Positions 9,235 to 17,395 of a stretch of DNA of 64,000 nucleotides are shown here, piece after piece. Source of the stretch: Cryobacterium sp. (GTDB lineage Bacteria; Actinomycetota; Actinomycetes; Actinomycetales; Microbacteriaceae). Position 1 is the stretch's first letter; each line of letters begins with the position of its first letter. Where the stretch lies: NCBI RefSeq assembly GCF_026786305.1, contig NZ_JAJAYI010000108.1:1-64000 (forward strand), in the 5' to 3' direction. The notes under the pieces are model-generated. The model made no database searches. It saw only the letters and a program-made list of their open reading frames with translations, and was not told the DNA's origin. The position numbers and the translations under genes are program-made.

Positions 9235-10169
9235 CGGTCAATCGTACTCGGCGAAGCCAGCTCGTCCGGCAGGATGTACCCATCGGGCGCCGGTCTGGCC
9301 AGTCCATCGGCGATGAGGCTGGCCAGCGCGCGCTGCAGCTGCGCCGCATCCGGCCAGAGCGTGGCGAGCTCGGCATCCGTTACCGAGCGGTGGGTGGAGC
9401 GCAGCTCGGCCAAGATCAGGCCGCGCACCTGCCGGTCGCTGCCCGCGAACTTCTTCTGCACGGTCTTGCGCGTTCCGGTGTATTCGGGGTAGCCGGCGGC
9501 CCGCCAGGCGCACACATTCCGAATCGGGCATACATCGCAGTGCGGGGTGCGGCTGGTGCAGACGACCGCACCGAGTTCCATGATCGCGGCGTTGAACAGT
9601 GCAGCCTCGTGCACGCTCTCCGGCAGCAGCAGGCCCATCGCGTGCAGGTCCCGGCCGCGACTGGGAGGAGACGGTTCACCCGCGCCGGCGATGGCGCGGG
9701 CGATCACCCGACGTGTGTTCGTGTCGACGACCGGATGCCGATGGCCGTACGCAAACGCGGCCACCGCCCGCGCGGTGTAGTCACCGATCCCGGTCAATGC
9801 CAGCAGATCGTCGATGTCGGAGGGCACGATGCCGCCGTGTAGATCGGTGATCTGTACCGCTGCGGAGTGCAACCACAGCGCGCGTCGCGGGTACCCGAGG
9901 CTGGACCAGGCCCGCACCGCCTCGCTCGGCGGCACCGCGGCGAGGTCGGCGGGGGTGGGCCAGCGCGCCAGCCACTCCTCCAACCGGGGAATGACCCGGT
10001 TCACCGGTGTCTGCTGCAGCATGAACTCGCTCACCAAAATGCCCCACGCCCCAAAACCGTCGCGGCGCCACGGCAGGTCGCGCGCATTGGCGACGAACCA
10101 GGCGTTGAGTGTGGCGGTGACGGTGGTCGCTTGCCTGCGCGCGGCGTGATTGGAGGGTGTGGCGTTCAT
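9231..10169 (-). CDS. mutY: A/G-specific adenine glycosylase
   Basis: Removes adenine mispaired with 8-oxoguanine. In the 312-residue protein the catalytic glutamate is in [16 protein letters not shown] near residue 47. The helix-hairpin-helix is [18 protein letters not shown] with the catalytic aspartate in VVDTNTRRV. The [4Fe-4S] loop is C-x6-C-x2-C-x5-C ([17 protein letters not shown]). The C-terminal Nudix-like domain is short, as in many actinobacterial MutY. A TAGGTT hexamer 7 nt before the ATG suggests a leaderless mRNA. It heads the mutY-thyA-folA operon and is divergent from the kinase-like gene 23 bp away. Confidence 0.94.
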   Translation of the reverse strand: MNATPSNHAARRQATTVTATLNAWFVANARDLPWRRDGFGAWGILVSEFMLQQTPVNRVIPRLEEWLARWPTPADLAAVPPSEAVRAWSSLGYPRRALWLHSAAVQITDLHGGIVPSDIDDLLALTGIGDYTARAVAAFAYGHRHPVVDTNTRRVIARAIAGAGEPSPPSRGRDLHAMGLLLPESVHEAALFNAAIMELGAVVCTSRTPHCDVCPIRNVCAWRAAGYPEYTGTRKTVQKKFAGSDRQVRGLILAELRSTHRSVTDAELATLWPDAAQLQRALASLIADGLARPAPDGYILPDELASPSTIDR

Positions 10170-10176
10170 CTGTTCT

Positions 10177-10186
10177 AACCTAAGCT
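10177..10186. promoter_or_regulatory. Overlapping divergent -10 elements of mutY and the kinase-like gene
   Basis: On the minus strand TAGGTT (10182-10177) ends 7 nt before the mutY ATG. On the plus strand TAAGCT (10181-10186) ends 6 nt before the ATG at 10193. The two hexamers share two base pairs, so polymerase could occupy only one at a time. Inferred from spacing. Confidence 0.5.
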
Positions 10187-10192
10187 CGATTC

Positions 10193-10864
10193 ATGAAGCT
10201 GGTCTCCACTTTGCGCATCAACTTTCTGCGCACCCTCGCCGCCGAGATCCTGCACAATTACGGCCGCGGTCGCACGATCGTTGCCATCGATGGAACGGAT
10301 GCCGCTGGTCGCGCAGCCTTCGCCGACGACCTGGCCGCGGTGTTCCGCGAAGACGAACGGCACGTGTTCCGGGCGAGCCTGCGTTACTTTCAGCGCTCAC
10401 GCGCCGAACGGCAGCGGCTCGCGCCGGAGCTGCCCGATTCCCGCAGCGCCGATTCAAGAAGCGCCGATTCAAACAGCGCCGATTCAAAGAGCGCCGATTC
10501 AAGCGACCATCCGTACCGGGTCGGCTACGACGACTCGGCCCTGCGCCGGGTGCTCGTCGAGCCGTTTCGCATGGGCGGCAGCACCGGATTCGTCACCGAA
10601 GAATTTGATCCTGACCGGGACGCCTGGATTCAACCGACCTGGCAGACCGCTCCCGCTGATGCCATTCTGATCATCGACGGCGACTACATCAACCGTCCCG
10701 AACTGCACGGACTCTGGCTGTACAGCGTGTTGTTGGAGGGCGCACCCGGAACCGAATCCGATCCGCGCTACCTCGCCGAGGTACACCCACGCGACATCGT
10801 GTCGGCCGTTGTCGACACGACGAACCAACAGGCCCCGCGCCGCGTGCTGACCGACCGCTGCTGA
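10193..10864 (+). CDS. Uridine-kinase-like protein with a degenerate active site
   Basis: The 223-residue protein follows the actinobacterial uridine-kinase-like family along its length (AIDGTDAAGR, FRASLRYFQRSRAER, YDDSALRRVLVEPFR, PADAILIIDGDYINRPEL). The P-loop is broken: where the family has GAGKTTF this protein has AAGRAAF, so Lys is Arg40 and the following Thr is Ala. The aspartate of the family DDFHR motif is also missing (LRYFQR). Residues 83-103 are four SADS-type repeats encoded by a 15-bp minisatellite. The frame is intact and has a leaderless-type promoter, so it is probably expressed but not a normal kinase. Confidence 0.65.
   Translation: MKLVSTLRINFLRTLAAEILHNYGRGRTIVAIDGTDAAGRAAFADDLAAVFREDERHVFRASLRYFQRSRAERQRLAPELPDSRSADSRSADSNSADSKSADSSDHPYRVGYDDSALRRVLVEPFRMGGSTGFVTEEFDPDRDAWIQPTWQTAPADAILIIDGDYINRPELHGLWLYSVLLEGAPGTESDPRYLAEVHPRDIVSAVVDTTNQQAPRRVLTDRC
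10445..10504 (+). repeat. In-frame 15-bp minisatellite, four copies
   Basis: Four copies of AGCGCCGATTCAANN at 10445-10459, 10460-10474, 10475-10489 and 10490-10504 encode a repeated Ser-Ala-Asp-Ser-x pentapeptide inside the kinase-like protein. A multiple-of-three unit lets copy number change without breaking the frame. Confidence 0.9.
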
Positions 10865-10924
10865 CCGACCGCTGCTGAGCGAGCGAGCAAGCTGCTGCGC
10901 ATCCGCTTGGCCGCGCCTGCCGGG

Positions 10925-11917
10925 CTACCGAAACCGGGCGCAAACCTCGGCCGGTGCGAGAAAAGCACCACTGCGTTCGACCTCGTGCACGAGCTCGGTC
11001 AGCAGCGCGTTCACGGGCGCGACCACGCCGGCTGCTGCTGCAGCACGCACGACCGCCCCGTTCAGAAAATCGATCTCGGTGCGCTGGCCACGATGCAGGC
11101 TCTGCAGGGTCGAACCCTGGTTCAACACCGTACCCATGCGCGAGCGCATCGACAGTGGCAGCACTTGGCCCGCCCAGATCGGCGCCAGCGCAAAAACACG
11201 CAGTCGCCGGTGGGAGAGGCCCTGCAGCGAGCCAAACAGCACCCCCCTGCCGAGGCCGACCCGCACGGTTTCGCGCATACTCCGGGTCATCAACAGGCGC
11301 AGGCCCGCCTGCCCGATCACCTCCTGCACGCTGCGCCCGGTGATAGCAGGCAGGGCATTGAGCATGTTGACGACGAGTTTGGTCCACTGGGCGCCGACGA
11401 AGTTTTCGAGGGCCAGAGTGGGCGCGGCGGCGCCCAGCACCGCCTGCCAGCGCAGCGTCCCCGCATCGACCGGGCCGATGCCGCGGCCGAGATAGCTGGG
11501 CGCCGTCGTCGTCACTCGTACCCGACCGGGCCCCTCATAGTGGGCCGCAATGATCGTGATCAGCCCAAAACACTCGGACTGCGGCAGCAGCCGCTGCGCG
11601 GTCGTGACCCCGTCGAGCCCGTTCTGCACGACGATCACCGGGGTGCCATCAAGCACGGCGGCGTTCTCGGCGATCGCGGCGGCAGCATCCTGCGCCTTCG
11701 TGCAGATCAGCGCGAGATCGCACGGTTCAATCAGCCGTTCAACGGCCAGCGGCCGCGCGAAGCGGTCACCGTAGCCACCCGTCAAGCGAATACCGTCGGC
11801 CAGCACCGTGGGCAGGGCTGCCCCGCGCATCGTCACGACCAGATCGTGCCCCTGCGCAGCGAGCAGGCACGCAAACGTACTGCCCAGGGCGCCCGCACCG
11901 ATCACCGCGATTCTCAC
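10925..11917 (-). CDS. Ketopantoate reductase family protein (PanE/ApbA-like)
   Basis: Members reduce 2-dehydropantoate to pantoate with NADPH in coenzyme A synthesis, though paralogues act on other 2-oxo acids. The 330-residue protein has the Rossmann motif IGAGALGSTFACLLA at the N-terminus, the signature CTKAQD followed by VVQNGLDG, and a helical C-terminal domain with the catalytic-lysine region FVGAQWTKLVVNMLNALPAITG. The start is GTG at 11917, 7 nt after TAGTAT on the minus strand with no Shine-Dalgarno. It stands alone, divergent from truB. The pantothenate role is plausible but not certain. Confidence 0.85.
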   Translation of the reverse strand: MRIAVIGAGALGSTFACLLAAQGHDLVVTMRGAALPTVLADGIRLTGGYGDRFARPLAVERLIEPCDLALICTKAQDAAAAIAENAAVLDGTPVIVVQNGLDGVTTAQRLLPQSECFGLITIIAAHYEGPGRVRVTTTAPSYLGRGIGPVDAGTLRWQAVLGAAAPTLALENFVGAQWTKLVVNMLNALPAITGRSVQEVIGQAGLRLLMTRSMRETVRVGLGRGVLFGSLQGLSHRRLRVFALAPIWAGQVLPLSMRSRMGTVLNQGSTLQSLHRGQRTEIDFLNGAVVRAAAAAGVVAPVNALLTELVHEVERSGAFLAPAEVCARFR

Positions 11918-11992
11918 GGCTCACATACTACGGGGCCGCCGTGGGTCCACAGCCCGCACCCGATTCGGACCGCGGCCCCAGTCGCACGCTGG

Positions 11993-11998
11993 TACCCT
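11993..11998 (+). promoter_or_regulatory. Putative -10 (TACCCT) for leaderless truB
   Basis: TACCCT ends 6 nt before the GTG of truB, with no Shine-Dalgarno. On the other strand TAGTAT (11930-11925) stands 7 nt before the divergent panE-like GTG. Inferred. Confidence 0.5.
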
Positions 11999-12004
11999 CA
12001 GGGA

Positions 12005-12931
12005 GTGACCAGCGGCCTTCTACTCATTGACAAGGCGCAGGGCTGGACCAGTCACGACGCTGTCGCCCGAACCCGGCGTCTGGCCGGAACCCGCAAGGTG
12101 GGCCATGCCGGCACCCTCGACCCGATGGCGACGGGGCTGCTCGTGCTCGGCATCAACAGCTCGACCCGGCTGCTCACCTACATCGTCGGCCTCGACAAGG
12201 AATACCTCGCGACCATTCGCCTCGGCCAGTCGACCACAACGGATGACGCGGAGGGCGACGAACTCACCCGTGCCACGCCCGAGCAGGTTGCCGCCATCAC
12301 CCCCGCCGCCGTCACCACCGGGATCGCCGACCTCACCGGCGACATCAGCCAGCAGCCGAGCGCGGTCAGCGCCATCAAGGTCGACGGCAAACGCGCGTAC
12401 GCCCGGGTGCGCGCCGGTGAAGATGTGCAGTTGCCGTCCCGCCCGGTGACTGTGAGCGAATTCGAACTGCGCTCGAGCACGCACCGTGACGGTTTTCTCG
12501 ACCTCGATGTGCGCGTGGAGTGCGCCTCCGGCACCTATATTCGGGCCCTGGCCCGAGATCTCGGGTTCTCCCTCGGCGTCGGCGGGCACCTCACCGCACT
12601 GCGCCGCACCCGCATCGGCCCGTTCCGCCTCGAGAACGCCGCCACGCTGGAAGAACTCGATGTCGCCGCGCACCTTATTTCACCAGCGGATGCCGCCACC
12701 CGGCTGCTCCCACGCCTCGACCTGTCGACAGAGCAGGCGATCGACCTCGGCCATGGCAAACGCATCACCGTGCTGAGCGCCGTGCAGGCGGGTGCCACCG
12801 GACCGGTCGCTGCCATTGCACCCAACGGCCGCCTGGTCGGCCTGGTCGAATACCGCGGCGACCAGGCCAGGTCGCTGCTGAACTTTCCGCCAGACGAACC
12901 CGAACCGAGCGAATCGACGCCCGCCTCATGA
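12005..12931 (+). CDS. truB: tRNA pseudouridine(55) synthase TruB
   Basis: Makes pseudouridine 55 in the T-loop of tRNAs. The 308-residue protein begins VTSGLLLIDKAQGWTSHD from a GTG at 12005 and contains the catalytic aspartate in KVGHAGTLDPMATGLLVLG. The KxxYxxxR region QPSAVSAIKVDGKRAYARVRAGE, the RALARDLG segment and an actinobacterial C-terminal RNA-binding extension follow. Longer readings extending upstream to 10907 are antisense to panE and not credible. The stop overlaps the next ATG by 4 nt (ATGA), tying it to the small membrane-protein gene. Confidence 0.96.
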   Translation: MTSGLLLIDKAQGWTSHDAVARTRRLAGTRKVGHAGTLDPMATGLLVLGINSSTRLLTYIVGLDKEYLATIRLGQSTTTDDAEGDELTRATPEQVAAITPAAVTTGIADLTGDISQQPSAVSAIKVDGKRAYARVRAGEDVQLPSRPVTVSEFELRSSTHRDGFLDLDVRVECASGTYIRALARDLGFSLGVGGHLTALRRTRIGPFRLENAATLEELDVAAHLISPADAATRLLPRLDLSTEQAIDLGHGKRITVLSAVQAGATGPVAAIAPNGRLVGLVEYRGDQARSLLNFPPDEPEPSESTPAS

Positions 12932-13296
12932 TCGACTGGTTCACCTGGCTGCAACTGGCCATCGCCGTGCCCGGCGGACTGCTCAGCGTCTTCCTCGGAC
13001 TCTTCGGGCGTAAACCCACCGACCTCACGATGGGGGTGACCGCGCTTGTTGAACTGCTGTTGATCGTGCAGCTCGCGGCCGCGATCGCGGCGCCGCTGGC
13101 CGGTAACGACGCCACGGGCAGCCTGCTCGAGTTCTACACCTACCTGGTCAGCGCCATTCTGCTGCCGGTCGCGGCTGGATTCTGGGCCCTCGTCGAACGC
13201 AGCCGCTGGAGTACAGTCATTCTCGGCGTGACCTGCCTGTCGGTCGCGGTCATGCTGTATCGAATGAACCAGATCTGGAACGTGCAGGGCAGCTGA
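12928..13296 (+). CDS. Small four-helix membrane protein
   Basis: This 122-residue protein has four predicted membrane helices (about 5-25, 33-58, 68-92 and 97-114) and a Gly-Arg-Lys loop after the first. I do not recognise a named family. It starts inside the truB stop (ATGA overlap) and so is co-translated with truB. A similar-sized membrane protein follows, and the two may work as a pair in the truB-ribF operon, but nothing in the sequence gives a function. Confidence 0.8.
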   Translation: MIDWFTWLQLAIAVPGGLLSVFLGLFGRKPTDLTMGVTALVELLLIVQLAAAIAAPLAGNDATGSLLEFYTYLVSAILLPVAAGFWALVERSRWSTVILGVTCLSVAVMLYRMNQIWNVQGS

Positions 13297-13371
13297 CCCG
13301 GTTCCGGGTGCGGTGCGGATGCTGCGATAATTACCGAGCAATGATGATGGCCGAGCTCTAATGAATGCCGA

Positions 13372-13833
13372 GTGATGACAGATTCCCAGACCCAAGTGCA
13401 CGCCCCTTCCAGTCGGGTGAGCGGCATCGGCCGACTCCTTATCGCCGTTTACGGTGTGCTGGCCCTCGCGGCCACGGGGCGTTCGTTCGTGCAGATCGTG
13501 CGGGCATTCGATGAGGCTCCGCTGGCGTACTCCCTCTCCGCTCTCGCCGCCGTGGTCTACATCGTCGCGACGGCCGCACTGATCAAGCGCAGCGCACGCT
13601 GGTATCGCATCGCCTGGGTCACCATCAGCTTCGAACTGCTGGGTGTGCTCGTTGTCGGAACACTGAGCCTCGTCGACCCTGCCCTGTTTCAGCACGCCAC
13701 CGTGTGGTCGATCTACGGCGTTGGATACATCTTCATACCGCTCGTGCTGCCGTTGCTCGGCATGTGGTGGCTCGCGCGCCACCCGGTGTTGTCCGCCGCA
13801 TCCCGCACGGCGGCCGGTACGGGCCGCGCATGA
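13372..13833 (+). CDS. Small membrane protein upstream of ribF
   Basis: A 153-residue protein (152 if the ATG at 13375 rather than the GTG at 13372 is used) with a soluble, polar first 18 residues and four membrane helices, the last ending LGMWWLARHPVL. It is not a recognised enzyme. Its stop overlaps the ribF start by 4 nt (ATGA), so the two are translationally coupled. No clear Shine-Dalgarno precedes it. A 75-bp gap separates it from the preceding membrane protein. Confidence 0.8.
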   Translation: MMTDSQTQVHAPSSRVSGIGRLLIAVYGVLALAATGRSFVQIVRAFDEAPLAYSLSALAAVVYIVATAALIKRSARWYRIAWVTISFELLGVLVVGTLSLVDPALFQHATVWSIYGVGYIFIPLVLPLLGMWWLARHPVLSAASRTAAGTGRA

Positions 13834-14780
13834 ACACCCTCTACGGGGTCGACTCGGTACCGAGCGGATGGCCCGCCTCCGCCGTCAGTATCGGCAAGTT
13901 CGATGGCGTGCATGCCGGGCATCGGGCGGTCATCACCGAGCTCCAGGCCATTGCCGCGCGAGAGCAGCTCGCGGCCGTCGTCGTCACGTTCGACCGGCAT
14001 CCGCTTGCCCTGCTCTCGCCGGCCACCTGCCCGGGCACGCTGGTCAGCGCCGAGCAAAAGCTCAAGCTCATCGCCGAGACCGGGGTCGACGCCACCCTGC
14101 TGCTCGAATTCAACCACACCCTGTCGAGCCTGCCGCCGCGGGAATTCATCGAGCGCATCTTGGTCACCGCCCTGCATGCCCGCTTCGTGCTGGTCGGTCG
14201 CGATTTTCGGTTCGGGGCTGGGGGCGGGGGGGATGTTGCCCTGCTTCGTGATCTCGGCGTCGAGTTCGGCTACGAGGTGCGCATAATCGACGACGTGAAG
14301 CCGAACGGCGAACGCCGCGTGTCCTCAACCTGGATTCGCGAGCTTCTGGGAACGGGCGACGTGACCGCGGCGGGAGAACTGCTCGCACACCTGCCGACAG
14401 TGCGCGGCCTCGTCGTTCACGGTGCCGCTCGCGGTCGCGAGCTGGGCTTTCCCACTGCCAACCTGTCAGCCGACTCCGAGGGCCTGATTCCCGCCGACGG
14501 CGTATATGCGGGCTGGCTGACGGATGCCGGATCTCGCTACCCGGCGGCGATTTCGGTGGGTAACAACCCCACCTTCGACGGCGTCGCCCAGAAGCAGGTG
14601 GAAGCGTACGTGCTTGACGAGGTCGACCTGGACCTCTACGACCACGTCGTCGACGTATCGTTCGTGGAACGCATTCGCGGCATGGTCGCCTACTCGGGTA
14701 TCGACCCGCTGATCGAGCAGATTCGCGATGACGTCGAACGGGTCCGCGCGATCCTGGGTAGTCAGTCGGCACAGTCTTAA
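13830..14780 (+). CDS. ribF: Bifunctional riboflavin kinase / FAD synthetase
   Basis: Makes FMN and then FAD from riboflavin. In the 316-residue protein the N-terminal adenylyltransferase half has SIGKFDGVHAGHRAVI, FDRHPLALL and VSSTWIRELL. The C-terminal kinase half has VVHGAARGRELGFPTANL and DGVYAGWL with GNNPTFDG. The ATG at 13830 overlaps the previous stop (ATGA). In related genomes rpsO follows directly; here rpsO is 38 kb away. No convincing terminator follows. Confidence 0.96.
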   Translation: MNTLYGVDSVPSGWPASAVSIGKFDGVHAGHRAVITELQAIAAREQLAAVVVTFDRHPLALLSPATCPGTLVSAEQKLKLIAETGVDATLLLEFNHTLSSLPPREFIERILVTALHARFVLVGRDFRFGAGGGGDVALLRDLGVEFGYEVRIIDDVKPNGERRVSSTWIRELLGTGDVTAAGELLAHLPTVRGLVVHGAARGRELGFPTANLSADSEGLIPADGVYAGWLTDAGSRYPAAISVGNNPTFDGVAQKQVEAYVLDEVDLDLYDHVVDVSFVERIRGMVAYSGIDPLIEQIRDDVERVRAILGSQSAQS

Positions 14781-14869
14781 ACATCTGGTGCTGTTTGCCC
14801 ATCATGACAGCTACGGTGGTCAGATGCCGCGGCTGGTCCGCACGCTTCTGATTGTGGGAGCCGGCCATG

Positions 14870-15211
14870 TACTTTGCCGTGACCCCTCGGATCACTGTCT
14901 TGGTCTGCGACGCGTTCAACGCGCTCCGGGCCAAGCTCGTGCCCGAAGAGCGCATCCACCGAGTTGATCACTTTCTTTGGCGCTCAACCGTCTTCAACCT
15001 GCCTGGGTTGCGCCTTGCCAATCGCATTTTCGAACCGCTGTGAAACAACAATCACATCGAAGGGGTCGATATCGTCTACGACGAGCAGCTCGGCCTGGGT
15101 TCGTGCGTGATCCAGAGGAAGAACTATTCTCACTGGGCGACAGTGGGACTGGCGTCTGGTTATGACCAGAATCGAGTCGAGGTGTCCTCGGAACAGATCG
15201 GCCAGTCGTGA
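14870..15211 (+). pseudogene. Possible decayed gene with an in-frame TGA
   Basis: From ATG 14870 the frame reads MYFAVTPRITVLVCDAFNAL and continues to IFEPL, stops at TGA 15041-15043, then stays open in the same frame for 55 more codons with protein-like sequence (VYDEQLGLGSCVIQRK, NYSHWATVGLASGYDQ) to TGA 15209-15211. Third positions in both halves are G/C rich, as in real genes here. I do not recognise the family. It may be one gene with a premature stop or two unrelated fragments. The rest of 14781-15501 shows no other gene I can support. Confidence 0.3.
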
Positions 15212-15501
15212 AGGATGCCGACATTGCCAACGACGGGACGACGTGCAGTCCGGTCGCCAACGACGAGGTGACCGGTCCGGACGGTTTCGTCGATGGCGGT
15301 CAGAGCGCCGCAGAGTCACCCGCGGGAACCATCGTTCATTCCACGCCCCGGCGCGGCGCCAGGGTCACTTCGGGATCAACGATCACCACGCAGAATGCTT
15401 ATTGTATAGCCACAAAGAAGGGGTGCACTCTCCAGCATGTCGGCCCGGGGCAGAGACGCGCACAGGTACGCTGGGATCTGGTTGATTGTCCTGGGGGTTC
15501 C

Positions 15502-16155
15502 ATGCCACAACAAGCACGAGCGATAGAAACGCGCGCGGCGATAATTCGCGGCGCTGCGGCGGCCTTTGAACAACGCGGGTATGGGAGTACGTCCCTCGCG
15601 CAGGTCAGTGCCGCCGCCGGTGTCACCAAGGGCGCGCTGTACTTTCACTTCGATTCCAAGGAAGCCCTCGCGGTCGCCATTATCGATGCCCAGCACGAGC
15701 AATCGGTTGGTGCCGGTCGTCAGCTGCTCGAAAACAATGTGCCCGGGCTGCGTGCCCTCGTCTCGATGTCGTATGAACTGGCTCGCCAGCTGCGCGATGA
15801 CCTCATCGTCAGTGCCGGGGTGCGCCTGACCATCGAAGCCGTCAACTTCGCAACACCGGTGTCCGCGCCCTATCTGGACTGGATGGTCACCTGCGAGGAA
15901 TTCCTGCGCCGGGGAATAGCCGACGGCGATGTGGATCCAGCGGTCGACGTGAGCGGTGCGGCACGCTTTTTCACGGCCGCCTTCACGGGAGTACAGGTGG
16001 TCTCCGACGTGCTGACCAGACGCGGCGACATCGACCAGCGGCTGACCGAGATGTGGGCGCTGCTGCTCCCCGGCCTCGTCACACCCGGGCGCTGGGACGA
16101 CCTGAAAAATTTGGCCACCGACGTGCAGCGGGAACGGGTCACGGCTCGGTCCTAG
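15502..16155 (+). CDS. TetR-family regulator, gamma-butyrolactone-receptor-like
   Basis: This 217-residue repressor starts MPQQARAIETRAAIIRGAAA. Its DNA-binding helices (FEQRGYGSTSLAQVSAAAGVTKGALYFHF) resemble the ScbR/ArpA group of TetR proteins, whose ligands are gamma-butyrolactones. The ligand-binding part is less conserved, so the ligand is unknown. An in-frame extension back to 15208 is open but low in family similarity, and I start at ATG 15502. The MFS gene begins 9 nt after its stop with its own -10-like hexamer, so control of that exporter is likely. Confidence 0.8.
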   Translation: MPQQARAIETRAAIIRGAAAAFEQRGYGSTSLAQVSAAAGVTKGALYFHFDSKEALAVAIIDAQHEQSVGAGRQLLENNVPGLRALVSMSYELARQLRDDLIVSAGVRLTIEAVNFATPVSAPYLDWMVTCEEFLRRGIADGDVDPAVDVSGAARFFTAAFTGVQVVSDVLTRRGDIDQRLTEMWALLLPGLVTPGRWDDLKNLATDVQRERVTARS

Positions 16156-16158
16156 ACT
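16153..16158 (+). promoter_or_regulatory. Putative -10 (TAGACT) for the leaderless MFS gene
   Basis: TAGACT overlaps the stop region of the TetR gene and ends 6 nt before the GTG of the MFS gene, with no Shine-Dalgarno. Inferred. Confidence 0.5.
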
Positions 16159-16164
16159 GACCGA

Positions 16165-17388
16165 GTGAATACCGCCGTCTCCCGCCGACTGTGGGCGGGA
16201 CGAGGCCTCGCGCTTCTGGGAATCATCCTGGTCGCGGCAAACCTGCGCAACGCGGTCGCCGCCCTGTCACCGATCGTGACCGAGATCAACGTCGACATTC
16301 CACTCGGCGCAGTGTCCCTCGGGGTGCTCGGCATGCTCCCGCCGGTGTGCTTCGCCGTCTCGGGCATCTTCACCCCCATGATCACGCGCCGCCATGGTCT
16401 CGAACAGCCACTCATACTCGCCCTCGTCGCAATCCTGGTCGGTCACGTCACCCGCGGCCTGTCGGGGTCGATCACCATGCTCATCATCGGCAGTGTCATC
16501 GCCTTCGCCGGGCTCGGCATCGGCAACGTGTTGCTACCGCCGCTGGTCAAGAAGTACTTCCCCGACCGCGTCGGGCTCGTGACGAGCCTCTACGTCACCG
16601 TCGTGTCGCTGAGCACGCTGGTACCACCACTGATCGCGGTTCCGGTAGCGGACGCCGCCGGCTGGCGCGTGTCGCTCGGCATGTGGATGCTGCTCGCCCT
16701 GCTCGCTCTCGTACCGTGGATCACCCTGCTCATGCGGCACCGCGCCGTGCGAACACCGAGCCCGGAGGTCGAGGAGGCCGACGCCACGATTCTGGGTCGC
16801 CTGTGGACGTCGTCGATTGCCTGGGCGATCACCGGCGTGTTCGCGGCCTCGTCGCTCAACGCCTACGCCATGTTCGCTTGGCTTCCGCGGTTGCTCGTCG
16901 ACACCGCCGGGGTTACCCCCGCCCAGGCCGGAACGCTCCTGGCTGTCTACGCCGGCATGGGTATTCCCTGTGCACTCACTATTCCGGTGCTCACCGCCCG
17001 CATGACCAACGTCGGGCCGCTCGTCTACATCGGTGTGTTCGCGTTCGTGGCCGGCGACCTGGGCTTGCTGTTCGCGCCAGACACCCTGACCTGGCTCTGG
17101 GTCAGCCTCGCGGGCCTTGGTCCACTGTTCTTTCCGCTCGCGCTCGTGCTCATCAACCTGCGCACCCGCACCCACGCGGGCGCTGTTGCGCTCAGCAGCT
17201 TCGTGCAGAGCATCGGCTATACCCTCGGAGCGCTCGGGCCGCTGGTCTTCGGCTTGGTACATGATCTCACTGGCGGGTGGACCTGGCCGCTCCTCTTTCT
17301 GATGGTCATTGCACTGGCCATCGTCATCGCCGGCGCGGTGATCGGGCGTCCGCACATGCTGGAGGACGACCTGGCTCGCTCCCGCTGA
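16165..17388 (+). CDS. MFS transporter, CynX/NimT-like
   Basis: A 407-residue membrane protein with twelve predicted helices in two six-helix halves joined by a charged loop (RTPSPEVEEADATI, near 195-208). The opening LLGIILVAANLRNAVAALSPI and the FPDRVGLVTSLYVTVVSL segment are characteristic of the CynX/NimT branch of the major facilitator superfamily, whose members export cyanate, 2-nitroimidazole or other small molecules. The start is GTG at 16165. The substrate is unknown; the neighbouring TetR gene suggests induction by a small ligand. Confidence 0.85.
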   Translation: MNTAVSRRLWAGRGLALLGIILVAANLRNAVAALSPIVTEINVDIPLGAVSLGVLGMLPPVCFAVSGIFTPMITRRHGLEQPLILALVAILVGHVTRGLSGSITMLIIGSVIAFAGLGIGNVLLPPLVKKYFPDRVGLVTSLYVTVVSLSTLVPPLIAVPVADAAGWRVSLGMWMLLALLALVPWITLLMRHRAVRTPSPEVEEADATILGRLWTSSIAWAITGVFAASSLNAYAMFAWLPRLLVDTAGVTPAQAGTLLAVYAGMGIPCALTIPVLTARMTNVGPLVYIGVFAFVAGDLGLLFAPDTLTWLWVSLAGLGPLFFPLALVLINLRTRTHAGAVALSSFVQSIGYTLGALGPLVFGLVHDLTGGWTWPLLFLMVIALAIVIAGAVIGRPHMLEDDLARSR

Positions 17389-17395
17389 CTGTCGG

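Noticed and set aside
10907..12004. Upstream extension of truB
   Set aside because: The open frame runs antisense through the panE-like gene and adds about 366 non-family residues; GTG 12005 with TACCCT 6 nt upstream fits better.
15208..15501. N-terminal extension of the TetR regulator
   Set aside because: Open in frame but without family similarity; the helix-turn-helix family begins at MPQQARAIETR from ATG 15502.
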